DNA from: Bacteroidales bacterium
GTDB taxonomy: Bacteria; Bacteroidota; Bacteroidia; Bacteroidales; P3
Assembly: GCA_017545365.1 (NCBI GenBank)
Contig: JAFWOP010000053.1
Location: forward strand, 5,250-69,249
Direction of reading: 5' to 3'
DNA length: 64,000 nucleotides
The notes under the pieces are model-generated. The model was not told the DNA's origin, made no database searches, and saw only the letters and a list, made by a program, of their open reading frames with translations. The position numbers and the translations under genes were made by a program. Below, piece by piece: positions 51,063 through 60,236 of the stretch (positions within the stretch are counted from its first letter, which is position 1; each line of letters starts with the position of its first letter).

Positions 51063-51632
51063 TTACAGGAAACATTCTTTATCGTCTTGTGACACCACCA
51101 AAAAGCGCGAGAGGACGAAGAGAAAATCTGAGAGCCGGTTGATGTAGGACTGTATTGCTGGGTTGGAGGATGCCGTTTCGGAAGAGAAGAGCTCGACGAT
51201 GCGACGCTCGGCACGCCGGCAAACAGTGCGTGCCACATGGCATTGCGCCGCCATGGCGTTGCCGCCCGGAATGACGAAGCTGCGGAGTGGCGGCAGGGAT
51301 GTCTGAATGGCATCAATGGTCTGCTCCACGGTTAAGCAGTGGGCGTTGAGCTGGCTGCTGTAGTCTTCGATGTCGAAAGGCAGCCGACATGGAGGTTCAG
51401 CTTCGGTGGCGAGAAGGGTTTGGATGGTGAAAAGCTGCTTCTGCACCTGCCGCAACAGGTCGCAATAGGTGTTGAGCGAATCATGGGGCACCATCATCTC
51501 TATCAATAGTGCCACATGAGCCCCAAGTTCGTCGACCGTTCCGTAGGCCTCTACGCGGGGATGACATTTGGCAACGCGGGTACCGCCTATGAGTGAGGTA
51601 GTACCCGCGTCACCTGTCTTAGTGTATATCAT
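51063..51632 (-). CDS. Cob(I)alamin adenosyltransferase (PduO type)
   Basis: Transfers the adenosyl group of ATP to cob(I)alamin to form adenosylcobalamin. 189 residues of the PduO-type helical trimer fold: ATP-binding KTGDAGTTSLIGGTRVAK (5-22), then RVEAYGTVDELGAHV, and the C-terminal segments FVIPGGNAMAAQCHVARTVCRRAER and INRLSDFLFVLSRF. Its likely client in the window is the class II ribonucleotide reductase at 15-17.5 kb. Start overlaps the NifU-like gene by 4 bp. Confidence 0.94.
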   Translation of the reverse strand: MIYTKTGDAGTTSLIGGTRVAKCHPRVEAYGTVDELGAHVALLIEMMVPHDSLNTYCDLLRQVQKQLFTIQTLLATEAEPPCRLPFDIEDYSSQLNAHCLTVEQTIDAIQTSLPPLRSFVIPGGNAMAAQCHVARTVCRRAERRIVELFSSETASSNPAIQSYINRLSDFLFVLSRFLVVSQDDKECFL

Positions 51633-51874
51633 ACTCTTTCAACAGATTTTACTTCAGGAATAACTTTCTTCACGGCACTCTCGATACCCTGTTTGAGAGT
51701 TTGGAGGGCATGAGGGCAGGTGCCGCAATGGCCTTTGAGGCGCACCATGACAACGCCTTCGTTGGTCATATCGACATACTCTACATCACCACCATCCTGT
51801 TGCAGATAGGGGCGTATTTGGTTGAGGGCGTTCTTGACGCGGGCTTCGATGATGGGTTTCTCTTGGTCGGTCAT
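51629..51874 (-). CDS. NifU-like (C-terminal domain) iron-sulfur scaffold protein
   Basis: An 81-residue single-domain NifU C-terminal protein from the ATG at 51874. A longer frame to 52045 runs into the mrp gene and is not family-like. It holds the cluster motif CGTCP (in GHCGTCPHAL) and the family pattern YLQQDGGDVEYVDMTNEGVV. It would carry or transfer an Fe-S cluster in the cytoplasm. It sits 7 bp after mrp, another Fe-S carrier, supporting a joint role in cluster delivery. Confidence 0.92.
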   Translation of the reverse strand: MTDQEKPIIEARVKNALNQIRPYLQQDGGDVEYVDMTNEGVVMVRLKGHCGTCPHALQTLKQGIESAVKKVIPEVKSVERV

Positions 51875-51881
51875 AGTTACT

Positions 51882-52991
51882 TTATTTTTGTAGTTTGCAA
51901 ATTTCTCTGATGGTGTTTTCGGCCAGCTGCATGAAGGCTTTGCTTTCGGGGGTTTCCACATCGTTCCAGAGCGAGACGGGCTTCCCGTTGTCACCACTTT
52001 CGGCGATGCTCTGCACCAGAGGTATCTCGCCCAGCAGCGGCACATTCATCTCTTCTGCCAGACGGCGGCAACCTTCTTTGCCGAAGATATAATACTTATG
52101 GTCGGGGAGCTCGGCGGGGGTGAAATAGGCCATATTCTCCACAAAACCAAGGACGGGGATGTTAAGATTGGGGTTGCGGAACAGTTCCACGCCACGGACC
52201 ACATCGGCGAGGGCCACCTGCTGCGGGGTGCTGACAATGATGGCACCCGTGACCGGCAACGTTTGTGCGAGGGTGAGCTGCACATCGCCAGTTCCGGGAG
52301 GCATGTCGACCACAAGATAGTCTATCTCGCCCCACCATGTTTCGGTGGCCAGCTGTTTGAGCGCGCCGGATGCCATCGGACCACGCCAAGCAAGGGCTTT
52401 GTCGGCATCGACCAGGAATCCGATAGACATCAGTTTGACGCCATAGCGTTCGATGGGGAGCATATAGGTCTTGCCATTGTGCTGCTCGCCATAGACGTCT
52501 TCTTCTCCAAGGTTGAACATGATGGGAATGGAGGGGCCGTAGATGTCGGCATCAATCAGTCCGACCGAGGCACCAGTTTTGGCCAAAGAGACGGCCAGGT
52601 TGACTGCGACGGTGCTTTTGCCTACGCCGCCTTTGCCAGAGGCTACGACGATGACGTTCTTAACGCCGGGGAAGAGTTCCTTGGGGTCGGGCATTTCGAC
52701 GGGGCGCGAGGTGAGGTTGACCACCACTTCGGCCTCACGGTCGACATATTCGTGGATGGCGTTGACGCAGTCGTCGCTCATCCGCTGCTTCATCGGGCAG
52801 GCGGGGGTGGTGAGGACCAAGTCGAATGAGACCTTCTTGCCGTCGATGGCTATATTTTCAATCATGCCCAGCTCGGTGAGGCTACGCCCTAAGTCGGGGT
52901 CGTTAACATGGCTCAGGGCCATTTCTATCATTGTAGAGGTAATCATATCGATTGCGTTATTGCTTGATTGCATTACTGTGTTAACATTCAT
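51882..52991 (-). CDS. mrp: Mrp/NBP35-family Fe-S cluster carrier ATPase
   Basis: A 369-residue protein with an N-terminal MIP18/DUF59 domain (about 18-100, ending CPMKQRM) and a deviant Walker A GKGGVGKST near residue 120. DADIYGPSIP, VDMPPGTGDVQLTL and the usual C-terminal part follow. Mrp proteins bind and deliver 4Fe-4S clusters in the cytoplasm. The Cys pair of the ApbC type is not obvious here. Start could also be the ATG at 52946. It is followed by the NifU-like gene. Confidence 0.93.
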   Translation of the reverse strand: MNVNTVMQSSNNAIDMITSTMIEMALSHVNDPDLGRSLTELGMIENIAIDGKKVSFDLVLTTPACPMKQRMSDDCVNAIHEYVDREAEVVVNLTSRPVEMPDPKELFPGVKNVIVVASGKGGVGKSTVAVNLAVSLAKTGASVGLIDADIYGPSIPIMFNLGEEDVYGEQHNGKTYMLPIERYGVKLMSIGFLVDADKALAWRGPMASGALKQLATETWWGEIDYLVVDMPPGTGDVQLTLAQTLPVTGAIIVSTPQQVALADVVRGVELFRNPNLNIPVLGFVENMAYFTPAELPDHKYYIFGKEGCRRLAEEMNVPLLGEIPLVQSIAESGDNGKPVSLWNDVETPESKAFMQLAENTIREICKLQK

Positions 52992-53014
52992 GCGTCAACA
53001 CATTTAAGCATGTT

Positions 53015-54052
53015 TTAGTTTCCGAAGATTTCTTGTAGTTTGCGTTCCAAATCGCTGCCGCGGAGGTTGCGGGCGATAATCTTTCCGTCTCTGTCGATGA
53101 GGGTGGTGTTGGGCACCGACATGATGCCGTAGGTCTTACCGCCCGAAGAGGTCCACCCGTTGAGGTCACTCACATGGTTTGGCCATTCGAGACCGTCGTC
53201 CTTGATAGCCTTGAGCCATTTGCCCTTTTCCTTGTCGAGAGAGACGCTGTAGATTTCAAATCCTTTGTCGTGGTATTTCTTATAGAGGCGCACCACATTG
53301 GGGTTTTCCTGACGGCAGGGGCCGCACCAGGAGGCCCAGAAGTCGAGGAGCACCACTTTCCCTCGAAGGTCGGAGAGCTTGCGTATATTGCCGTCAGGGT
53401 CTTTCATGCTGATATCGGGGGCTTCCATGCCGGGGAGCAGCACTCCGCGTAGGCGTTCGCTGAGATGCTTCACATAGGGGTCGTTGGGATAGTCTTTCAC
53501 GAGGGCGTCGCGTATCTCGGTGTAAAGGGCGGCATGGCTTTCGAAGTCCTGCTCAAAGAAGGTGACCAAGAAGGCACTCATGAGCACATTCTTGTTCTTA
53601 GAGAGTAGCTGCTCGATCTGACCAGGGGCCATGGCCTGCAAGGTGGGGTTGACAGCTCCGGTGATAATCTCGTTGAACTGACGGTAGAGGTCTACATTGC
53701 GGGAGCCTTTGCTCTGGATGACTCTGAAGAAGCGTTGGTCGGGATAGTATTGTAAATTGACAGTGACCTTCTCCTTGGGTTCGAGCATCAGGTGGCACAT
53801 GGCTCCATCACGCAGGGTGGTTTGGAGAATGTAGAGCGTCGGTTCCGTGGGGTTCAGCGTAACCTTGAAATTGCCCGACTTGTCAAGGTTCAGGGTGTCT
53901 AACGGTCTGAGCTGGTCACCGACTATCTCGCCTATGACGAGGGAGACACCGTCGGGAAGGCTGGCGATGGTGCCGGAAAGAGTGGTTTTCTGCGCCGAAA
54001 GGCTGCAAGCCGAAAAGAAGGCCATGAGGATTAAGAGATGTATACGTTTCAT
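53015..54052 (-). CDS. TlpA-family thiol:disulfide oxidoreductase with DUF4369 domain
   Basis: A 345-residue exported protein. The signal is MKRIHLLILMAFFSACSLSA, where FSAC could also serve as a lipobox. The N-terminal DUF4369 beta domain (about 22-110) is followed by a helical linker and a C-terminal thioredoxin domain with WASWCGPCRQE (about residue 240) and SVPNTTLIDRDGK. Common in Bacteroidota envelopes, where it may reduce or oxidise protein thiols. Between the S41 protease and mrp genes on the same strand with short gaps. Confidence 0.92.
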   Translation of the reverse strand: MKRIHLLILMAFFSACSLSAQKTTLSGTIASLPDGVSLVIGEIVGDQLRPLDTLNLDKSGNFKVTLNPTEPTLYILQTTLRDGAMCHLMLEPKEKVTVNLQYYPDQRFFRVIQSKGSRNVDLYRQFNEIITGAVNPTLQAMAPGQIEQLLSKNKNVLMSAFLVTFFEQDFESHAALYTEIRDALVKDYPNDPYVKHLSERLRGVLLPGMEAPDISMKDPDGNIRKLSDLRGKVVLLDFWASWCGPCRQENPNVVRLYKKYHDKGFEIYSVSLDKEKGKWLKAIKDDGLEWPNHVSDLNGWTSSGGKTYGIMSVPNTTLIDRDGKIIARNLRGSDLERKLQEIFGN

Positions 54053-54078
54053 ATCAGTCTATATTAATCGGTTGTTGT

Positions 54079-55722
54079 TTAATGGGTTGTTTGCATGTTA
54101 TTATTCTCCAAAGCCCGCTGTAGTTCTGTATCGCTTGGGAGTGAGATGGTGTAGTAGGCATTCTCGCCATAGAGCGTCGAGGCCATGAGGGCTTTGTAGC
54201 GGTTGCGGATGTCGTCGCCATACTTCCGCAGACCTTCGGCATGGCGGACAATGCCTTGCTTGTCGGCCAATGCCAATATGGCTTTCCATGTGGCATCGCT
54301 GACTTGGTATTCTTTCATGAAGGTGTCGAAGGTAGGATAACGACCAATCAGCTGGTCGTAATGGAGGAAGAGCTGCTGATGGAGGTAGTCTTCCAACACC
54401 CGCTTGGCGATAAGCCGGTTGTAGTAGACGAGGTTGGTGTCGGTAAAATAGGGCAGCAGGATGTCGGGGCGGATGCCGCCACCGCCATACACTTTGCGTC
54501 CATTCTTGGTGAGGAAGACCTTGGTGGTGTCGTATCCGGCATCCAGAATGGAGTCGGCCGACATGTAGTTCTCGATAACGCGTGAGATGTATTGGCTGTA
54601 ATATTCGTCTGTCCCCTTGTCGTAAGGACGCTGTATGCATCGGCCCGATGGAGTGTAGTAGCGGGCTATGGTCAGCAGTACGGCCGAGCCGTCGCTTAGC
54701 GGGTACTGGCTTTGCACCAATCCTTTGCCAAAGGTGAGATGGCCCATGATGGTGCCGCGGTCGTTGTCCTGTACGGCTCCGGCCACGATTTCACTGGCAC
54801 TGGCCGAACGCTCGTCGACAAGCACAGTGAGCTTGCCTTTCTCAAAAAGTCCGCCGCTGGTGGCATACACATCGCTCCGCCCGATATGAGCTCCTTGGGT
54901 GTAGACTATCAGGTTGCCTTCGGGCAGCAGCTCGTCGCATACCTCCAGACAGGATGCCAACGAGCCGCCGGCATTGTCGCGGAGGTCGACGATGAGGTTC
55001 TGCATGTTCTTGTTCAGCAGTTGTAGCAATGCGGCATGGAACTCTTTGCCAGTATGGTCACCGAAGCGCGATATGCGGATGTAGCCCGTGTTGCTGTTCA
55101 CCATCACAAAGGCGGGGACGGTGGACATCAGTATCTTATCGCGCCAGACCTTGAAAGTGTGCAGTTTGGAGGAGCCCTGACGCTGAACGGTCAACTTGAC
55201 ATTGCTGTAGCGGGGTCCCCGGATGAGATTGACAATGGTGGAAGCCTCCTTCGTCATCCCCGTACCCGAAACTAGGGTGGTGTCGACTCGGAGGATGCGG
55301 TCGCCGGGATGGATGCCGGCCTTCTCGGCAGGGCTGCCCTGCATCACCTGCGAAGCATACACGGTGTCGCCCACATAGAAGAGCGTCACCCCTATGCCAT
55401 CAAACTGGCCAGCCATGGTTTCCGACTCTTTCTCAAAACTGGAGGGCGAGAGATAGTAGCTATGGGGATCCAAGGTGGAGAGCATGGCATTCACCATTTG
55501 GTCGGAAAGGGAATCGTAGTCAACAATGTCGACATACCTGTTGTCAATCAGAGTCAGCACCGCATTGACGCGTTGGCTCATCTTGTTTTGTGCCATGAAG
55601 AGCTGCGACTCCTCATTAGTGGCTTTGGGGGTAAACAGCACTCCTGCCAGGATGCCTATAAGCAGGGCCAGCAATACGATGCCCAGGGAATATGTAGTCT
55701 TTTTCTTAGGGGTCTCTGTCAT
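54079..55722 (-). CDS. S41-family C-terminal processing peptidase (CtpA-like)
   Basis: A 547-residue periplasmic protease anchored by an N-terminal span (YSLGIVLLALLIGILAGVLF). The PDZ domain spans about residues 85-165 (GIHPGDRILRVDTTLV). The S41 catalytic Ser is in DERSASASEIVAGAVQD and the Lys in GHLTFGKGLVQSQY. A long C-terminal extension (about 390-547) is usual in Bacteroidota. It trims exported proteins at the C-terminus. Located 22 bp after the NUDIX gene. Confidence 0.94.
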   Translation of the reverse strand: MTETPKKKTTYSLGIVLLALLIGILAGVLFTPKATNEESQLFMAQNKMSQRVNAVLTLIDNRYVDIVDYDSLSDQMVNAMLSTLDPHSYYLSPSSFEKESETMAGQFDGIGVTLFYVGDTVYASQVMQGSPAEKAGIHPGDRILRVDTTLVSGTGMTKEASTIVNLIRGPRYSNVKLTVQRQGSSKLHTFKVWRDKILMSTVPAFVMVNSNTGYIRISRFGDHTGKEFHAALLQLLNKNMQNLIVDLRDNAGGSLASCLEVCDELLPEGNLIVYTQGAHIGRSDVYATSGGLFEKGKLTVLVDERSASASEIVAGAVQDNDRGTIMGHLTFGKGLVQSQYPLSDGSAVLLTIARYYTPSGRCIQRPYDKGTDEYYSQYISRVIENYMSADSILDAGYDTTKVFLTKNGRKVYGGGGIRPDILLPYFTDTNLVYYNRLIAKRVLEDYLHQQLFLHYDQLIGRYPTFDTFMKEYQVSDATWKAILALADKQGIVRHAEGLRKYGDDIRNRYKALMASTLYGENAYYTISLPSDTELQRALENNNMQTTH

Positions 55723-55744
55723 AGTAGTGCAATAACGAATAATA

Positions 55745-56188
55745 TTATCTTTTATTGTACAACGACAATGCTGCCTTCAATATTTCATCGTGGTCAAATG
55801 CCAACGGGGGCAGGGCGTCCAACGGAAACCAGCAGGCTTTGGCGGCATCATCGCCTCCTTTCACCTCTGTTACGGGCACGGTGACTAAGAATGCCACCGT
55901 GATGGTGCGACCCCGCGGGTCGCGGTCCAGAGTGCTGAAGCTCTTCACCTCTACGAACACTCCCTCTACCTCCAACCCTGTTTCTTCCTTCAGTTCGCGG
56001 CGGGCGCACTGCTCAAGGGTTTCGTCCATATTCATGAAGCCTCCTGGAAAAGCCCACATGCCTTTGTAGGGGTCGTTGCCACGCTGGATGAGTAAAAGTC
56101 TCAATCCTCCGTCGGGCATAAGGCCCAACACCACACAGTCGGCTGTGACCGCCGGTCGCGGATAGCGGTAGGAATACATGATGTCCAA
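55745..56188 (-). CDS. NUDIX hydrolase
   Basis: A 147-residue hydrolase with a complete NUDIX box: GGFMNMDETLEQCARRELKEETGL, within residues 50-75 (G-x5-E-x7-REL-x2-EE-x-G-L). It cleaves a nucleoside diphosphate linked to another group; the substrate is not readable. The N-terminal RYPRPAVTADCVVLG is typical of the Bacteroidota group related to ADP-ribose pyrophosphatases. Start at 56188 or 56179 (MYSYRYP). It follows cysS by 8 bp and precedes the S41 peptidase. Confidence 0.92.
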   Translation of the reverse strand: MDIMYSYRYPRPAVTADCVVLGLMPDGGLRLLLIQRGNDPYKGMWAFPGGFMNMDETLEQCARRELKEETGLEVEGVFVEVKSFSTLDRDPRGRTITVAFLVTVPVTEVKGGDDAAKACWFPLDALPPLAFDHDEILKAALSLYNKR

Positions 56189-56196
56189 AGCTTCTA

Positions 56197-57678
56197 TTAC
56201 AGACTGTAGGTGGCGCCCTCTTTGCCATCCTTGACGGTGACCCCCAAGGTGCCGAGCTCGTCGCGTATCTTGTCGCTGGTGGCCCAGTCCTTATTGGCTT
56301 TGGCAGTGGCACGAATATCAAGAATCATCTTCATCAGGCCATCGATGAGGGCGGTGTTGTCGCTGTTGGCCTCGTCGCGAAGACCCATGATTTCAAACAT
56401 GAAGGTGTCCATTACCCACTTCAACTCGTCGATGTCGGCCTGAGTGAGAGTGGCCTTCTTGTCGTTGACGGTGTTGATGGTCTTTGCCATGTCGAACAGG
56501 TGGCTGATGACGATGGGCGTGTTGAAATCGTCGTTCATGGCGTCGTAGCAGAGCTGGCGATAGCCTTTCACGTCCACATTGCTGGTCTTCGAAGGCTGGA
56601 GGTGCTGCAAGGTCTTGTAGGCCTGCATGAGACGAGTGTAGCCCTTCTCAGCAGCAATGAGGGCGTCGTTGCTGAAGTCCACTGTGCTGCGATAGTGAGC
56701 CTGTAGGATGAAGAAGCGTATGGTCATGGGCGAGTAGGGCTGCTCTAGCATCTCTTTGCCGTCTTTGTCCTTATGGCTGCCCTTGAAGAATTCGTCGAGG
56801 GTGATGAAGTTGCCCAACGACTTGCCCATCTTCTGCCCGTTGATGGTAATCATGTTGTTGTGCATCCAATATTTGCAGGGGCCATGGCCGCAGACGGCTG
56901 TCTGCTGCGCTATCTCGCTCTCGTGGTGGGGGAACATGAGGTCCATGCCGCCGCCGTGGATGTCGAAGGTCTCACCCAGATACTTGGTGCCCATGGCCGT
57001 GCACTCGGTATGCCAGCCAGGGAAGCCAACGCTCCAAGGCGAGTTCCAGCGCATGATATGCTCGGGCGAAGCCTTCTTCCAAAGGGCAAAGTCGCCTGAA
57101 AAGCGTTTCTCCTCCTGTCCATCCAATTCGCGGGTGGTGGAGAGCATCTCGTCGATGACACGGCCGCTGAGGCAGCCGTACTTGTTGGTGTCCTCCTGAT
57201 ACTTGCGCACATCGAAATAGACACTGCCGTTGCTCACATAGGCATAACCAGCATCGATAATCTTCTGCACCAGCTCAATCTGCTCCAAAATATGACCGCT
57301 GGCATGGGGCTCGATGCTGGGGCGCAGCACATTCAGGGCATCCATGGCGGCATGGTAGCGGTTGGTGTAGTACTGTGCCACCTCCATGGGTTCGAGCTGC
57401 TCCAGACGCGCTTTCTTGGCAATCTTGTCCTCACCCTCGTCGGCATCATTCTCCAGATGCCCCACATCGGTGATGTTGCGGACGTAGCGTACTTTGTACC
57501 CAAGGTGGCGCAGATAACGGAACACCACATCGAAGGTGATGGCAGGACGTGCATGTCCCAGATGGCCGTCGCCATAAACCGTAGGACCACACACATACAT
57601 CCCCACATGGTCGGGGGTAATCGGTTTGAAGAGCTCCTTCTGATGCGAAAGAGTATTGTAAATCAACAATTGCTGCAT
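56197..57678 (-). CDS. cysS: Cysteinyl-tRNA synthetase
   Basis: Charges tRNA-Cys. The 493-residue class I enzyme has the zinc-binding Cys in YVCGPTVY, the HIGH-type motif GHLGHAR (about 37-43), the segment [11 protein letters not shown] with Cys/His zinc ligands, and the KMSKS-type motif KMGKSLGN. Length normal. A -7 box at 57702-57709 lies 24 bp upstream. It begins a run of same-strand genes through NUDIX, S41, TlpA-like, mrp, NifU-like and the adenosyltransferase. Confidence 0.96.
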   Translation of the reverse strand: MQQLLIYNTLSHQKELFKPITPDHVGMYVCGPTVYGDGHLGHARPAITFDVVFRYLRHLGYKVRYVRNITDVGHLENDADEGEDKIAKKARLEQLEPMEVAQYYTNRYHAAMDALNVLRPSIEPHASGHILEQIELVQKIIDAGYAYVSNGSVYFDVRKYQEDTNKYGCLSGRVIDEMLSTTRELDGQEEKRFSGDFALWKKASPEHIMRWNSPWSVGFPGWHTECTAMGTKYLGETFDIHGGGMDLMFPHHESEIAQQTAVCGHGPCKYWMHNNMITINGQKMGKSLGNFITLDEFFKGSHKDKDGKEMLEQPYSPMTIRFFILQAHYRSTVDFSNDALIAAEKGYTRLMQAYKTLQHLQPSKTSNVDVKGYRQLCYDAMNDDFNTPIVISHLFDMAKTINTVNDKKATLTQADIDELKWVMDTFMFEIMGLRDEANSDNTALIDGLMKMILDIRATAKANKDWATSDKIRDELGTLGVTVKDGKEGATYSL

Positions 57679-57701
57679 ATATTCTTATTTATAATGGTCT
57701 G

Positions 57702-57709
57702 CAAAATTA
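57702..57709 (-). promoter_or_regulatory. -7 box of cysS
   Basis: TAATTTTG on the minus strand, 24 bp upstream of the start. Confidence 0.45.
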
Positions 57710-57768
57710 CACAAAAAATCCGACATACACAGAGACTGCAAAAAAATAATAGATTTCAGAGCCCATCA

Positions 57769-59367
57769 TCATCGCTGAAGGGGGCGTCGGCGGACGAAGA
57801 ATGTGGCTGCCAACAGAACCGCGGTGAGCAATAGAGCCATCGGCAGATTGAAATAGAAGCCTTCGAGCATCGCACAAGGCAACGACGATACCCAGCGAGT
57901 TACGGCATCGGTGGCCACCAGCTCCAGCCGCAACAACTCTGTGGTCCAAAGGCCGAGGAGGGAAGTAGGACTGAGCAGCACCACACACAATACCGTGGCC
58001 AACAGCAACCCCGCAAAAGGAACGATAAGCAAGTTGGCTATCAGGAACCACGGGGCAAACTGATGAAAATGGTAGAGCATCACGGGCATGACACCCATCT
58101 GGGCAGCGGTGGAGAGGCATATCAGCTCCCACACCGCAACTAGCAAACGACGCGGTATTCCTTGACGGGCTATGGGCAAAAACTTCTGCAAGGGCTCATT
58201 CCAAGCAATGATGCCTAGCACGGCAGAATAGGAGAGCTGGAACCCCACATCAAAAAGCAGGTAAGGATTGACCATCAAGAGGATGACAGCCGACGTGCAG
58301 AGGTTGTTGAGCGTGCTGGGCTGTCTTTGCAACATGCCGCCGACGGTGAAAAGCGAGAACATGACTCCCGCCCGTAAGGTGGAAGGTGCCATACCGGTCA
58401 GCATCACAAAGAACCAGATGACAGCAATTTGCACCACTCCTTTTACGATACGCTGCCACAGCCGTTTTCCGAAAAAGAAAAACAACAGACCGGCCAGCCA
58501 TGCCACAATACCCACATGCAAGCCCGAAACACAAAGCAGATGCACGACACCCGCACTGCGGAACTGCTCAAGCGTCGATTCGTCCAAGTCGTCCCGCCAC
58601 CCCAACAGCAAGGCCTCAGCTATGCCCTGCTGCTGCCTTGTAAGCGAGCAGGATTGGATACGCCGCACCATGCGCTGCTGCAACCGTTTCGACCAGCCTA
58701 TCAACCCCAAATGACCGTCCGAATGGCTTTCAATCTTCTCCCACCCCCAGGAGGGGGCATAGCATTGCCACCCGATGCCATGGTGCTGTAGATAGCGGCG
58801 ATAATCGAACTGGCCAGAGCCTACACTGCTGTCCGGCAATTGGGGGTAGGCATGCACCACGAGACAGTCGCCGTAGCCGAGAGCAGCAGACGCACTGTCT
58901 TTCTTCACATAAAGCATGATGTCGCATTTGGCTGGCTGCCAGGTGTCGGAATCCATCACACTCACCACACGGGCTTTCACCTTATAGGTCTTGGGAGTTT
59001 GCCGTGGGGTGTCGGACAGGCGAACTACGAAAGTGGCAGGTTGTCCCTCGTCGACGCACCACCCTCCGGAGGGCAACCCGCTGGAGGAGTCGGTACGATA
59101 AACTGCGGCCAAAAGCATTCCGAAGAACACCAAGAAAAACCACAGCAGAGGGAGGAACGCCCTTTTACGCCGCCACCTTGTGGATAGAGCCATCAGCACA
59201 AACAGCACGACTTCTCCCGCACACAGGGGCAGCAACAACGCCCGCGGCAACCGCTCACCCACCACAATACCCGCCCCTATGGCCAGGAGCACGCGCAACA
59301 TCGGTGCCCTGTCCATCAATGCGGCAAGCGCACCCATGAGATTATATGTCCTCTCCTGCTTCCCCAT
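57769..59367 (-). CDS. comEC: ComEC/Rec2-type competence membrane protein (short form)
   Basis: A 532-residue polytopic inner-membrane protein. The N-terminus has DUF4131-like hydrophobic segments and a beta-rich outer loop (about 95-210). The Competence domain follows, with the family patterns LLLGWRDDLDESTLEQFRSAGVVHLLCVSGLHVG and MTGMAPSTLRAGVM. It has around ten spans. It lacks the C-terminal metallo-beta-lactamase domain of full ComEC, as is common in Bacteroidota. The family transports single-stranded DNA across the inner membrane. Start ATG at 59367 (MGKQERTYNLMG). Confidence 0.9.
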   Translation of the reverse strand: MGKQERTYNLMGALAALMDRAPMLRVLLAIGAGIVVGERLPRALLLPLCAGEVVLFVLMALSTRWRRKRAFLPLLWFFLVFFGMLLAAVYRTDSSSGLPSGGWCVDEGQPATFVVRLSDTPRQTPKTYKVKARVVSVMDSDTWQPAKCDIMLYVKKDSASAALGYGDCLVVHAYPQLPDSSVGSGQFDYRRYLQHHGIGWQCYAPSWGWEKIESHSDGHLGLIGWSKRLQQRMVRRIQSCSLTRQQQGIAEALLLGWRDDLDESTLEQFRSAGVVHLLCVSGLHVGIVAWLAGLLFFFFGKRLWQRIVKGVVQIAVIWFFVMLTGMAPSTLRAGVMFSLFTVGGMLQRQPSTLNNLCTSAVILLMVNPYLLFDVGFQLSYSAVLGIIAWNEPLQKFLPIARQGIPRRLLVAVWELICLSTAAQMGVMPVMLYHFHQFAPWFLIANLLIVPFAGLLLATVLCVVLLSPTSLLGLWTTELLRLELVATDAVTRWVSSLPCAMLEGFYFNLPMALLLTAVLLAATFFVRRRPLQR

Positions 59368-59736
59368 TCGGCTCTACCCGATTATAAACGCAGCTACACA
59401 CATTTTATTGTAGCAGCATTATATGAAACCTAGGATAATGGGCAAATGGTAGGCTGAAATTTCTGCAGCACAATAGTCAGTGCCTTGCTGCGTTCAGAGG
59501 CAATGAATAAAACGCTCTTATGCAATATATAGCTGATTTTCAACAGCCACAAAGAGATTGAATTGTAATAACCTCGTCGAATATTCCTTGAGGAGCGGCA
59601 CCTCGGCAGAGCTTCTCCCTGCTTCATCGACGGTGCAAAGATGTGATTTGTTTTGACCCCACCAAACTCCAACTGAAAAAACAGCCTACTTTCTCGTCTC
59701 AAAAACAGCTTACCGCTTGTTCTTTACGCCACACAT
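59368..59736. other. Intergenic region with dispersed repeat
   Basis: No gene seen. Contains repeat copy B (59511-59582) and AT-rich sequence. Confidence 0.55.
59511..59582 (+). repeat. Dispersed repeat, copy B
   Basis: Same orientation as copy A at 4717-4788. Shared AACGCTCTTATGC and GCTGATTTTCA, with about three quarters identity along 70 bp by eye. Confidence 0.6.
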
Positions 59737-59841
59737 TTAATAGTCATCCTCATCCGCTTCCCATATTATGCTATCTCTGGTACAGACTATCTTACCGTCT
59801 ATACAACTCACCCCTTCTTCTTGTAGCCATTCCTCGGCTTT

Positions 59842-60210
59842 TTAGGCATACCATTTGTTCTCGAAAGCGTACCACTCGTCCAAAAGATTAAGGGCGGCCA
59901 CAGCTTCCTTAAATCGGGCAAAAGGATGCCTACCATTCAAAACACGATGGAGTTTGTCCGCAATCACTCGAGATTGCATGTCGGCGAATTCCTCCATAGC
60001 CCCATAAGACTCATACGATGCAAGTGGCTCAATTCGCATCACCATGTCGCCGTTGTGTGGCCAGTCGTACTCCTCACCTGAATAAGCCGTCGGAATATGG
60101 AGGCCTACCTCCTGTTCCGTCAGGTTCAAGTAAAAACAACCTTCATCAAGACGCATAGCCAATGCTTCTGCAATCTCGCCTATAAGTTGTTGCCATGATT
60201 CAATCTTCAT
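59842..60210 (-). CDS. UPF0158-like protein, truncated by an in-frame TAA
   Basis: A 122-residue protein with the UPF0158 features FLYL-like NLTEQEV, PHNGDMVMRIEP, and FKEAVAALNLLDEWYAFENKWYA at its end. In relatives, as I remember them, the WYAF segment continues with a Lys/Arg-containing linker and EWLEEN. Here the reading frame does continue past the TAA (59842-59844), directly with KAEEWLQEEGV and on to a second stop at 59737 (34 residues more). The TAA therefore looks like a nonsense mutation of a sense codon. Function of the family unknown. It is 26 bp after the helicase gene. Confidence 0.7.
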   Translation of the reverse strand: MKIESWQQLIGEIAEALAMRLDEGCFYLNLTEQEVGLHIPTAYSGEEYDWPHNGDMVMRIEPLASYESYGAMEEFADMQSRVIADKLHRVLNGRHPFARFKEAVAALNLLDEWYAFENKWYA

Positions 60211-60236
60211 AATTATTTACAGAAATACAGTGAGCT

